This document shows positions 11,608 to 24,000 of a stretch of 64,000 nt of DNA, piece by piece. A program made the translations under genes and the position numbers. The stretch is taken from contig NMRA01000001.1 of the NCBI GenBank assembly GCA_002633005.1, forward strand, positions 1,534,198 through 1,598,197. The letters are read 5' to 3'. This DNA is from Phoronis australis. Its lineage: Eukaryota; Phoronida; Phoronidae. Under the pieces are notes generated by a model. It ran no database searches and was not told the DNA's origin. It saw only the letters and a program-made list of their open reading frames with translations. Position 1 is the stretch's first letter. Every line of letters starts with the position of its first letter.

Positions 11608-12022
11608 ATGTCACGATTCGCAGAACGTCATAAACATTTCTTTCCACTGAACAGTATCAAGTCAGTTCTCGGTTTGTTCGAAACAGAACTGTCACAAAAA
11701 GAAGAACCCGATCTGGCCTTACTTTCCATAATCCTTGGTGCTGTTGAAAATATTTTGACTGTAAACCGCGCGCTACCAAATCATTTGGAAGATGCCGCAA
11801 ATTTGGAACCGATTTTTCCCGTGGTCGATTTGCAAACAGTGGACACCCTGTACTCTAAATTCGTGAGGTTTATCAAAGACTCTGTTGACCTGTCAGATTA
11901 CGAGAAAGACTATGCAACTCGGGACTTGATCAAAAAAGTATCTGACGTTATTTGGAGCACGCTGACACGAAGTGTTTATAAAGACAAAGCTCATCTGCAG
12001 TCTCTTTACAGTTTTTTGACAG
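11608..12022 (+). CDS. MEN1: MEN1 exon 1 (start codon)
   Basis: The ATG at 11608 follows TTTTCAAG and opens with [20 protein letters not shown], equivalent to the vertebrate start with its FPL-SI motif. The exon runs 138 codons plus one base to ACAG/GTGTGC at 12022. An open frame continues to 12078, but the last 18 codons are unlike menin and are intron. It holds the N-terminal domain with [16 protein letters not shown] and [17 protein letters not shown]. Confidence 0.92.
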
Positions 12023-15000
12023 GTGTGCAAAAGGCCGATGATATCGCCGTGAAGCAATGTGGTTCAAATTTTCAGTGATCGTTTGCTGTACATTTGGGAA
12101 AAGTGCTGTCAAAATTGTTGTTTGGAGAACTAAGAATGTTGCATTCATGAACAGAAGCTTTGTTTGCCTTTAGAGAGGGATCAACCACTGTCTCTACTGG
12201 CACCGCCAGAAGAGTCAGTGGTGCTCATAGGCACTTCATACGCCGTAAGTTTTTTGGCAAAGTATGCCTCGCACTGACTAAAACATCAAAGTTACATTGT
12301 TATAAATACCTTTTGCGCATAGAAGGACACCTTAGGAGCCCGTCGATGCTTTTAATTCTTTCCAATTCGAACAAATACTCCCGTTATCAAACTTTTTCTT
12401 CAACCAGTCCCTCGTTCAGTTCCCAAAACTCGTAACTCACCATTTTGAACACTGCGCACGCCAGGGTATATGATGTCATACCACCTGCCGTGCGCAGTGT
12501 TAAAAATGGTGAGTTACCGATTTTGGAACTTAATGACTGCTCGAAGGAAAAGTTTGATAACAGGAGTACTTGTTTGAGTTGGAAGTAATTAAATACATCG
12601 ACGGCCTCCTAAGTTGTCCCTCTATGCGCAAAAGGTATTTATAACAAGGTGTCTGATTTTTTAGTCTGTGCGAGGCATAATTTGCCGAAAAGCTTTCGGT
12701 ATGAAGCGCCTATGGGAGGTCTACCATCCTACTGGCAGTGCCAGTTTGCCTGCACTAATTGAATATAGTGGTCATTCTTATTTTGAGGTCCTGGGTTGAT
12801 TTGCATACAACTTCAAAAGCTATCCGTTGGAAAAGTTTGATTTTTGCATGATATCAGGTTTTTTAACAGCATGACACGTGATAATGCAACGTCATAACTT
12901 TTATGCAACTGGGCCCAGACAACCACTGAATAACGGGCATGTTACTCAATGAATATAATTGGTTTTCCAAATCAGGAAGCACCGTATTCAACCAGTGCTC
13001 ATTGGTGGTTGGATGTTCTTATAACTTGTGCCTGGTAGAAGCTTGTCAACAAATTACGCCTCACCCTGGCCTGGCAAAACTGTCAAAGTGAAGTTGTTGT
13101 GAGTACCATTCGAACAAAGAGGAACACCTTAGGAGAGTGTTGGTGTCTTCAAATCCTTCCAAATCTATCAAATACAATGTTTGGGGTGGGAGAATTCAGG
13201 GACATCGAGGACCTTTAAAGGTGTCCTCTGTGGTTAGGAGGTACTTACTGTAATGCTGTGATTTTGATGGTTTGGCAGGTGTGAGACAATTTTCCGAATA
13301 GCTTCCAGCATACATGGGGCCAATGACATGGCTTTTCTGGTCCATTTCAGTTGGTAAAACTGTCTATGCCATTGCTTAACAATGAACGGGGATCAATGTT
13401 AAATTGCTAAATGGCATGTGGACGATATATGGTAATGTGATCGTTTTTGTTTTTGTACATGCTTTGTTATGTTACCCGTTGGTTTTATGTAACCAGGGTA
13501 TTGACACCTGAATCAATAATAGTCTGGTGGCTATAAACTGGTATTCCTACTCAGAAACCAACTTTTGTTTTTGACCGTGTAACATTTTGAAATTTGTCTC
13601 AAATTGTTATGCGCCCACATATTTATATGTGGACGCATTATTCTCTATTCATATTAAAGATAAGTTGTTGCCTTGGAAAAACGGAGTTAATTTATGCTTG
13701 AGACCAGACTCTACAAATTGGATTTTCACAGCACTTTATGTGCCAAGCATGGTCTCAAACGACAGCGAAAAATAACTTTTTTCAAAACCCAGACACCACA
13801 CTAGTACGGTATGTCTCACATGGGTTAAGAACTAGTTGATGTCAGTTAATGGTCAGTTGTCTAAGTCAGTTTCTTTTATAAACATGATGCTTTGATTTAC
13901 TGACATTTTTGTTGCAGGAGCTGCTGGAACACTAGCCTTCTGCCAAGGAGTAAATTAAGTTTTGTTTCCCCTAATGATTGAGTGACCATGAAACATTTGC
14001 GATTCAAAAATGTTTTATTTTGCACCTGTCAAAAGAATTTTTTTCTTTTGTTTGTTATATAACACATTTCTGACATCGAAAATGAGTGCGCTCTGACAAT
14101 GACAAGTGGAAAGAAAACATTTTACCTCCATTCCTACCTATCATAAACTAGTGGGGTTCTGGAGGGGAAATCGACCATAATTTTAAAGCCAACTTCGTTC
14201 TGTTTAGTTGGCTAAGAAACGCAAGTCAATTTGGGCCTTTTACTCTCATCAAATTGGTTATGTAATATTTCTTTCCATGATAGGATTCCATGCCTGTAAG
14301 AAAATGCTTCAGAAAATATGGTGCATGTGCGTATGTGGTGCATGCACACAATGTGGTGCATGTACGCAATATGGTGCATGTACGCAATATGGTGCATGTA
14401 CGCAATATGGTGCATGTACGCATGTGGTGCATGTACGCATGTGGTGCATGTACGCAATGTGGTGCATGCACACAATGTGGCGTAAGTACCCACATGTACG
14501 CATTACCTGCGTCTTGAGTTGGCAAAAGATTTATAGAATCCCATCGCTATAAGGAATATCATGAGATGGTTAATGAACGAAAAAGGCCCAATTTGATTTT
14601 TGTTTTACATCCAGCTAAACGAGGCAAAATGCAGCTTTAAGGACAGACTTAATTTATTGTTTAGCTCTCAGTGATATCAAATGAAATCCATTTTTTGTTC
14701 ACAGGGAACAAGTTGGACTGCTTCGGTGTGGCATTCAGCCTTGTAGCAGCTTGTCAGCTACTGGGATTTAAAGATGTCCATCTAGCGCTCTCCGAGGACC
14801 ACGCTTGGGTGGTTTTTGGGGAATGTGGTTCAGAGACTGCTGAGGTCACATGGCACGGTATAGGGTTTGTTTTATTTGGTCTAAAATACAAGCATATAAA
14901 TCATGCTTGAGCTTTATGCTTAATTGTTGCATGTGTGTGCGACATGGCCAAACCAGCTAGAGAATTTTGAGTCATGCTGTTGAAAAAGTTGAAAACACGA

Positions 15001-18000
15001 GAAATGGATCTCCTGATAACGAAGATAATGTTGATTTCATTTTCATTAATAGTTGGATGCTGTCTTGATATGTTTTGAAGACATTTCAAAGATCCACACT
15101 GTACTAATTAGGTCAAGTTGAAATTGCAAACTTCTTAGTGACTGAAATAAACCAAGTTTTTGGTGGTGAATCTTTCCCTTGAAGCAGTCAATGAACTCAC
15201 CCAATTCATTTCATGATTTTAATAAGTGTGAAAAACTCACTATACTATAAAGCAAAACAATGGCTTCTTCTGCAAAACCTAGAAGAGGGATTTCTCGATG
15301 GTACTGCAGAGGGCTATAGGTTATCATGTGGTTTCAAACAGGTGTTTCGTACACTTTACCCAGCTTGGTGACCAGCCCACATCTGTGATTTTTATCATGT
15401 GGTTTATGAAGTGACCTTAGCCTTTCTATCATTAGGAATGCAGAAAATAGTTTTATTTAAATATTAAGGATTTTAAACTTATTTGAAAATACTACTAACA
15501 CGTGCATTTTTATAGACTATTTTGCTCCGTGTGTTTTTGTCTCCAGAGCACAGCTTGCTGTCATATCTCTTGCATACCACTTGTCTCCAGCCCCTCATTC
15601 TCTCGTCTAATCATACATGATAAAAGTCATGGGCTCATTGCTGATTAAGTGATAACATATCTATTGTTCTAGTGTCCGTCCATAGATAGTCCAGCAATGT
15701 TGAAGCTGTCAACACACATAGTCATGGTGCATGTGTCAGATAACGATATAACATCCTGGACTTCTCAACTATTGATTTTAAGGGCAGTTTCGTTTGTTTG
15801 TAAAATTCAGGACGCGATTGTGTGGGGGTGTGTATGTGACAGCTGGTTACCTTATTGTCTAGAGATATGCCAGTACCATTTCTTCGCATAGACCACCAAT
15901 GTTTTTGAAATATTCTTCAGAATATCTTTGATATAATAATTACGAACCATAATTTTGTATCTAGACTCGTAACTGAAGTGTTTTCAAAATGCAACGAACT
16001 ACTTGGATTTTGTGATCAGGACCATGACCTCTGACCTCTGACCTCAAAGATTAACTGAGCAGAGTTCATGCCATGGACATGTTTTTACTGAGTCTATATC
16101 CTAGACTGTTCTCTTCTACCTAATGTAGGAGGTAATTTTTAGCTTATTTTGCACAAAAAATAATTGCCAAAAGTGTTGTTTTTCTATTTTTCTAAAGACT
16201 CTGAGATAACTTTACTACAATTATTGGAAAATTCACCAAAAAGTTGGTTTATGACATCTACGCAGTACAAACCATGCTAGCTGTACACTAAAAATTTCTT
16301 AATCTTTTTTTGTGTAGAATTTTGACAAAATAGAATTACTCTTGTCTGTCGTATTGTTACGTAAATAAGTGAAGAATTCACTTAACACACTACCTTGACA
16401 ATTGAGAAAATAGACCCCTGAGATAAAGCAATAGATGAAAAACCTGTGGGCTTAATGTGCCTATTATGTGACTCTTGAGCACACATTCTTGAGAAATGAT
16501 CAGGGGCCAGGGGCCTGTTCCAAGAAACGGACTTAAGTTCATTTTTTACTTAAGTTTAAGATTTGTCTTAACTTCCAAACTGTAACTTCCACATTCGATA
16601 AGTTAGTCAAAATTAAGACAAAACTTATGCCAAACACTTATTAAGTCAAACTAAAGATTTCTCTCTTCAATTGGTTTTGAGACAAATTTAACTTTTATTT
16701 AAAAATTTACTAGAATTTTTTAACATTTGTCTTAGCTAAGTCAGTTTTGTTGGAATGGGCCCCTGGACTTAATCATAAAAAAATCATTTTCTGCAAATCA
16801 TGTGGGCCTAATCCAGGTGAAAGGAAAATTTTCTTGCTTTTGCTATCTACTACATCTGACCCGTTTTGGTTTGTTTGTGTTGCAGGTAAGGGTAATGAAG
16901 ACAAGCGAGGTCAACCCATCAATGTGGGGGTGGCAGAAAAGAGCTGGCTCTATTTAAACGGACACCCTGTGGTTTGCACAAGGTGCACCGAAGTGGCAGC
17001 CATTGTGTCGAGCATCAACCCCACGATCAATGCATGCACAGACAGTGTAGAGATGGGCTCGCTCCAACAGGTGTGGTTTATTTGAGCTGTTTGATGAAAC
17101 TTTTCAGTTGTATGATTTCTCAAATATTGTCCAAAATTTGTGGATACAGCGCTGCTGCTGGTAAGAAAGTTTCACCAAATGTTGCTCGATGGTTGCTGTG
17201 CATCTCAAACTACACTAACAAGTTAGTGAAACTTTTATTTGGGGATTACAGTTTTCACAAAATTTTATTTTACTGCAAAGAATTTCTGAAAAGCATTTTT
17301 ATGCGCCCACATATTTATATGTGGACGCATTATGCCGTCATCTCCGTCCGTCCGTACGGGCGGCGTCCGTCCGGCGTCTGGCGTCCGGCGTCCGCTGCTC
17401 TATCTCCAAAACCCTTTGACATATGTTCATGAAATTTGGCACATATGTTCCATTCATGAATGGGACGGCATGTGCGAACTTTCGGATGGATCCGACTACC
17501 GGTGTGCCCCCTAGTGGCAATTTGAGTTTTTTACGCTTACCTCTGTATCTTCAAAAGTCCTGAACGGATTTTCATGAAATTTGGTATGTAGGCACTTATT
17601 AGTGAGATGCCGCTGTCCTCCCGTTTTCAGATGGATTCGACATAGTTTGCGCCACCTAGTGGCCATTTTTAGTGTTTTCGAGTGTGTTTTTGAGCGTCCA
17701 CCCCTCTTATCAACCAAACCGCTCAAAGGATGGTTGTGAAAATTGGCATGTATGTGCTTACTACAAAGATGACAGCTGACAATGATTTTCAGNGTGATCA
17801 GGAGCATGACCACTGACCTCAAGCATTAACTGAGCAGAGCTCATGCCATGGACATGTTTTACTGAGTCTATATCCTAGACTGTTCTTTTGTACCTAATGT
17901 AGGAGGGAATTTTTAGCTTATTTCGCATAAAAAATAATTGCCAAAAGTGTTGTTTTTCTATTTTTCTAAAGACTCTGAGATAACTTTACTACAATTAATG

Positions 18001-21000
18001 GAAAATTCACCAAAAAATTGGTTTATGACATCTACGCAGTACAAACCATGCTAGTTGTAGACTAAAAATTTCTTAATCTTATTTTTGTGTATAATTTTGA
18101 CAAAAGGTCTGTCGTGTTGTTACATAAATAAGTGAAGAATTCACTTAACACAATACCTTGACAATTGAGAAAATAGACCCCTGAGATAAAGCAATAGATA
18201 AAAAACCTGTGGGCTTAATGTGCCTATTATGTGACTCTTGAACATACATACTTGAGAAATGATCAGGGGCCAGGGGCCTGTTCCAAGAAACTGACTTAAG
18301 TTCATTTTTGACTTAAGTTTAAGATTTGTCTTAACTTCCAAACTTTGTAACTTCCAAATTCAATAAGTTAGTCAAAATTAAGACAAAACTTATGCCAAAC
18401 ACTTATTAAGTCAAACTAAAGATTTCTCTCTTCAATTGGTTTTGAGACAAATTTAACTTTTATTTAAAAATTAACTAAAATTTTTAAAGATTTGTCTTAG
18501 CTAAGTCAGTTTTGTTGGAATGGGCCCCTGGACTTAACCATAAAAAATCATTTTCTGCAAATCATGTGGGCCTAATCCAGGTAAAAGGAAAATTTTCTTG
18601 CTTTTGCTATCTACTACATCTGACCCGTTTTGGTTTGTTTGTGTTGCAGGTAAGGGTAATGAAGACAAGCGGGGTCAACCCATTAATGTGGGCGTGGCAG
18701 AAAAGAGCTGGCTCTATTTAAACGGACACCCTGTGGTCTGCACAAGGTGCACCGAAGTGGCAGCCATTGTGTCGAGCATCAACCCCACGATCAACGCATG
18801 CACAGACAGCGTAGAGATGGGCTCGCTCCAACAGGTGTGGTTTATTTGAGCTGTTTGAAATTTTTCACTTGTATGATTTCTCAAAAATTGTCCAAAATTT
18901 GTTTATATACAGCGCTGCTGCAGGTAAGCAAAGTTTTGCAAAATGTTGCTCAATGGCTGCTGTGCATCTCAAACTACACTAACAAGGTTGTGAAACTTTT
19001 ATTTGGTGATTACGGTTTTCACAAAATTTTATTTTACTGCAAAGAATTTCTGAAAAGCATTTTATTTATGTATTTATTGTACGGTAATTCTTCACCTCTT
19101 TTGCATACAATACGGCGGACAAGTGAAATTCTATTCTATGAAATGTTTCCTCAGAGGTCTAGATTAAAAATATTTAATCTGTTATCAGCTTGATTTGCAC
19201 TGAATACATGTCATAAAAGGATGTTTTACATTTGTTTTGTGCGAAATAAGTAGAGACTTACTGTAATGTTTAAAATGACCTCGTCAGTGGTGGCACTGCA
19301 TTCTAAAATACATTAAGTCATTTCTTTCCCTTGTTCTTATTATTTTCAATAAAGAGGTGCAAGCCAGACTTTAAGGTTCCTTAATGTGAACTTTAAATCT
19401 CCTCCCTATGTATCCATGGGTCTACTAAATCCACCTTTCAAAAGTTGAGGACCACTTCATTTGATTGTAAAAGCAATCCAGCAATCATTACGCTTATACG
19501 GAATGACCCAACACACACAACTACTCAATTTGGTTTTTCTTCAGTTCTGCAACTGTGGACAAACATTGACTTTCACTTTCAATGTACTTCCCCCAGTAAT
19601 AATTGTTTACCTCCTGTGTTGCAATAATGCTCCTGCTTTAAGTTTTTTAGATTTGTGGACGCAAAATCATCTGAAAGGCATTCTACAGTACTTACATCTT
19701 CCCACAATGTCTTACTAAAGCTGCTTTGAGGTGGTGATGTGGTAACCTCATGTCTAAAATCTGTTGGTCTTTTTTACTCCAACCAACCAATATAAAATGT
19801 TCATCGTTGTCCACCATATACCCACCCGTGCTTGTTCTTCTAAGAACGCTGTAAGACCTGAAGATGGCCGGAGAAATGACTGGCCGAAACGTAGCGTCAA
19901 AGTAGATGGGCTATAGGTTGATGTAAATAAACCAACACATTTTAGAATGATTTTCTCACAAGTTTATTGCCTTATCATTAGATGCATGTTGTATGTATGT
20001 TTTTGTTTTTAAATAAAGGTTGTATCTTTGAGTAATTGTGATTTTTTGTTTTCAGGAATTACTATGGTTACTCTATGACAAAGGCTATCTCAAAAAGTAA
20101 GAATGCTGAGTGATTTCATTCCAGTATGGTGAGGTCTAACTGATGCGTAGGTTTGAGTGCATGAATTACAACAACTGCACTGCTAAACTTTGCCCGAATC
20201 AAGTGAAAATCCGACTTATTTATGTCCGACTTGATATGCATGTTTTACTGCGCTGTCAATGACGTGGAAAACAAAAACANCCTAGAAGGATACCGTATAC
20301 GGTGCAATTGTGGGCGCATTTCAACGCTCTGCGTTGCTCTTGTATTTGTATTTATTGTACGGTAATTCTTCACCTCTTTTGCATACAATACGGCAGACAA
20401 GTGAAATTCTATTCTATGAAATGTTTCCTCAGAGGTTTAGATTAAAAATATTTAATCTATTATTAGCTTGATTTGCACTGAATAACATGTCATAAAAGGA
20501 TGTTTTACATTTGTTTTGTGCGAAATAAGTAGAGACTTACTGTAATGTTTAAAATGACTAAGACCTCATCAGTGGTAGCACTGCATTCTAAAATACATTA
20601 AGTCATTGCTTTCCCTTGTTCTTAGTATTTTCAAGAAAGAGGTGCAAGCCAGACTTTAAGGTTCCTTAATGTGAACTTCAAATCTCCGCCCTATGTATCC
20701 AGGGGTCTACTGAATCCACCTTTCAAAAGTTGAGGTCCACTTCATTTGATTGTAAAAGCATTCCAGCAATCCTTACGCTTATACAGAATGACCCAACACA
20801 CACAGCAACTCAATTTGGTTTTTCTTCAGTTCATTTGATGCAAAAATGCAGCTGCGGACAAACACTGACTTTCACTTTCAATGTACTTCCCCCAGTAATA
20901 ATTGTTTACCTCCTGTGTTGCAATAATGCTCCTGCTTTAAGTATTTTAGATTTGAGGACGTAAAATCATCTGAAAGGCATTCTACAGTACTTACATCTTC

Positions 21001-24000
21001 CCACAATGTCTTACTAAAACTGCTTTGAGGTGGTGATGTGGAATCGTCATGTCTAAAATCTGTTGGTCTTTTTTACACCAACCAATAAAAAATGCTCATT
21101 ATTGACCACCATGAGCATGCCATATACTCACCCATGCTTGTTCTTCTAAGAAGGCTGTAAGACCTGAAGATGGCCGGAGAAATGACTGGCCGAAACGTAG
21201 CGTCAATGTAGATAGGCTAGAGGTTGGTGTAAATAAACCAACACATTTTAGAATGATTTTCTCACAAGTTTATCGCCCTATCATTAGATGCATGTTGTAT
21301 GTATGTTTTTGTTTTTGAATAAAGGTTGTATCTTTGAGTAATTGTGATTTTTTTGTTTTCAGGAATTACTATGGTTACTCTATGACAAAGGCTATCTCAA
21401 AAAGTAAGAATGCTGAGTGATTTCATTCCAGTATGGTGAGGTCTAACTGATGCGTAGGTTTGAGTGCATGAATTACAACAACTGCACTGCTAAACTTTGC
21501 CCGAATCAAGTGAAAATCCGACTTATTTATGTCCGACTTGATATGCATGTTTTACTGCGCTGTCAATGACGTGGAAAACAAAAACAGTGTTATCCTTAGG
21601 TGCAATAGTCAGGTAAAACGAAATACAGTAACAGCTCAAGATCTATCAACTTCTAATTTGGCCAAAAACTAATATTGTGGTACTATTTCTAGCAAAGTTA
21701 AGTCAAGTTGTTTACAAATTTCAATTACATAACAGCATTGTGTATGAATAATTTGGTAAAGGTTTCTAACTTCTGCTTTTTCTATTCTGGGTAGTATTCT
21801 GATATGAGTTATGTTGGAATCACCGCAAATCAACTGCTGCACAAGATAATTTACGAAATTTCTATATATTACTACAAACTTAAGTGCGTTAACTGCACTC
21901 TTTGAAGAGGCAAAGCATTTCTTTATTTTGAGCCAAAGATATTTCAGTGAGCTGATTCTGGGACATTTTAACATGTTATTGACGAAATTCCAGAAACTAT
22001 GCTATTTTCCTGTACGTGCAAGAAGTATGTGTTGTGTGTGCAGTGTTGCAAATTTCCCTGTCATTTTTTAGGACACCAAGCAAAAATTTTTGCTCAGTCA
22101 CAAAATAATTACTCGTATCTAACTAAAATATACATATAGTACAACTTCAAATTGAATACATCGCTCATTTTGGAAACAATACAAAGTAAAGAGAAGATGA
22201 TTAAATTAGATATAAATCACTGTACATAGAAAGGAATACTAATTATAGTGACACTAAAAACATTGGTTGTCAGTTACTTGGTGTGTGGGTTTTAACAAGA
22301 AGATAATGCTTATACTTTGTTTCTGTAGATACCCCATGGCCATTGGTAATCTTGGCGACTGTGAAGAGATCGCCCCCACCCCTGGCCGTCCGTCATCCCT
22401 TCAGCTGTTCAAGGAGGCAATCCAGAGCAGCGTGACTCACTATGACAACCAACACGTGTACCCCTACACGTATCTAGGGGGATTCTTGTACAGAAAGGGC
22501 CTGTACAAGGCTGCGTTGAAGTCTTGGGCTCAAGCAGCTGATGTGGTTAGAAAGTAAGTGTGTTCAAAGGATATTATTAAATCTCATTTTAGTTTAATCA
22601 CACACTGATACTGACCACCACTGATTTTCTTATCTTTTTGAAACAGAGTATTGGTGTATAACCCAGTTTCTCATTTTCATTCTTTTGTTTGAAAATTTGT
22701 AAGATCAAAATTAAAACTCCTCACTTTGGTTGAAATGTAATTACAATGTTGTGATGTATCGTATTTTCAATGTTATTTACAATTACAATGTCATAACGTT
22801 ATATCTTATTTACAATGTTGCTGTTGCAAATATTGTCCCATAATGTTATACTTTATTTCCAATATTATAGTAATTACAGTCATAAAACCTTAACATTGTG
22901 TCTTGTTTTAAATGTTTTAGTTACAATTATAATGCCATAACCTTACAGTTAAAATCAAAATACTCTAGCGTTGTGTATTATTTTCATTGTTACAGTTACA
23001 ATTATAATGCCATGACCTTACAGTTAAAATCAAAATACTCTAGCGTTGTGTATTATTTTCATTGTTACAGTTACAATTATAATGCCATAATCTTACAGTT
23101 AAAATCAAAATACTCTAGCGTTGTGTATTATTTTCATTGTTACAGCTACAATTATAATCGAGAGGATGAAGAAGTGTATAAGGAATTCTTAGAAATAGCC
23201 AATGAGCTCATTCCACAAATCATAAGAAATTCCCACGATTCTCTGCAGCAGGATGACCTGCCAACAAACAACAATAAATCGGAAGACCTCAAGGTGTCGC
23301 TAGTGTCCTCGGATGAGCTGTCGTTCCTTCGCGATCCCGAGTGCTACCAATTACTCTTGTTGTTCTATGACGGAATTTGTGAATGGGAGGAGGGGAGCCC
23401 TACCTCCATTCTGCACTCATTCTGGGCTAAACATTTTGTGCAGTCACTTTCCAAGTTTGATCCCCGCACACGGACACAGTTTGAAGTAGTTGTTGGGGAG
23501 GAAGATAAATCTGGCGAGCTGGAGGGCTGCGACGAGCAGATTCCTGTCAAGCCTAGGCTGAAAAAGGCGAAAAAGTTCAAACATGACCGTGACGAAGAAG
23601 AGATGGTGATAAGACACGCCATTGAAGAACTTGAGCACCGAGTTAAAGGTGCGACTGAATCTGTTACAGACGCACCCAACCCGACTATCACAGCGTTGGC
23701 GCACGCATGCAGTGACTCCATATTGAATCCCGATTTTCTGCTTGGCTGCGGTGAACCATTCACAATGGGCAGACAGAGTCCAGCGTCAGATAGAGTTGTT
23801 GATGTCAATGAGTTTCTCAGCTCAAACGCCAGATCTAGTCCATTTCCAGGACTAACAATGGACTCGGTGTTGAAAGCCGAGACGCCAGTCGAAATGAAGA
23901 TGGCAAAAAGCGAGCGTGCGTCAGAACATGGCAGTTTGGTCGAGGCAAACGTAGACTCTTGTGGTCCGATAACATTGAGGAGTGAAAAAATGAAGGGTAT

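Larger units (their letters stand above)
16013..21596. other. Two haplotypes interleaved in the assembly (Ns at 17793 and 20280)
   Basis: Block 17794-19069 matches 16013-17301, and block 19070-20279 matches 20344-21596. So 17794-20279 is a continuous version of a region whose other version is split by a transposon: its left part is 17302-17792, up to the first N, and its right end is 20281-20343, just after the second N. One haplotype's contig was placed in the sequence gap of the other. Menin exons 3 and 4 are therefore single-copy. Confidence 0.85.

Noticed and set aside
12023-12078. Menin exon 1 extended to the stop at 12078
   Set aside because: The sequence after ACAG/GTGTGC does not resemble menin, while joining to 14705 restores the conserved frame.
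14208-14552. Overlapping long open frames on both strands with Cys/His/Met repeats
   Set aside because: They are generated by the 17-18-base minisatellite; no splice context or family resemblance.
17332-17520. Arg/Pro-rich frames on both strands
   Set aside because: They come from the TCCGTCCG-rich end of the transposon.
22898-23145. Repeat peptide as the N-terminus of a separate protein starting at 22898
   Set aside because: The frame leads straight into menin exon 6 and the repeat units contain its acceptor; a separate gene is not needed. Kept as an isoform question instead.
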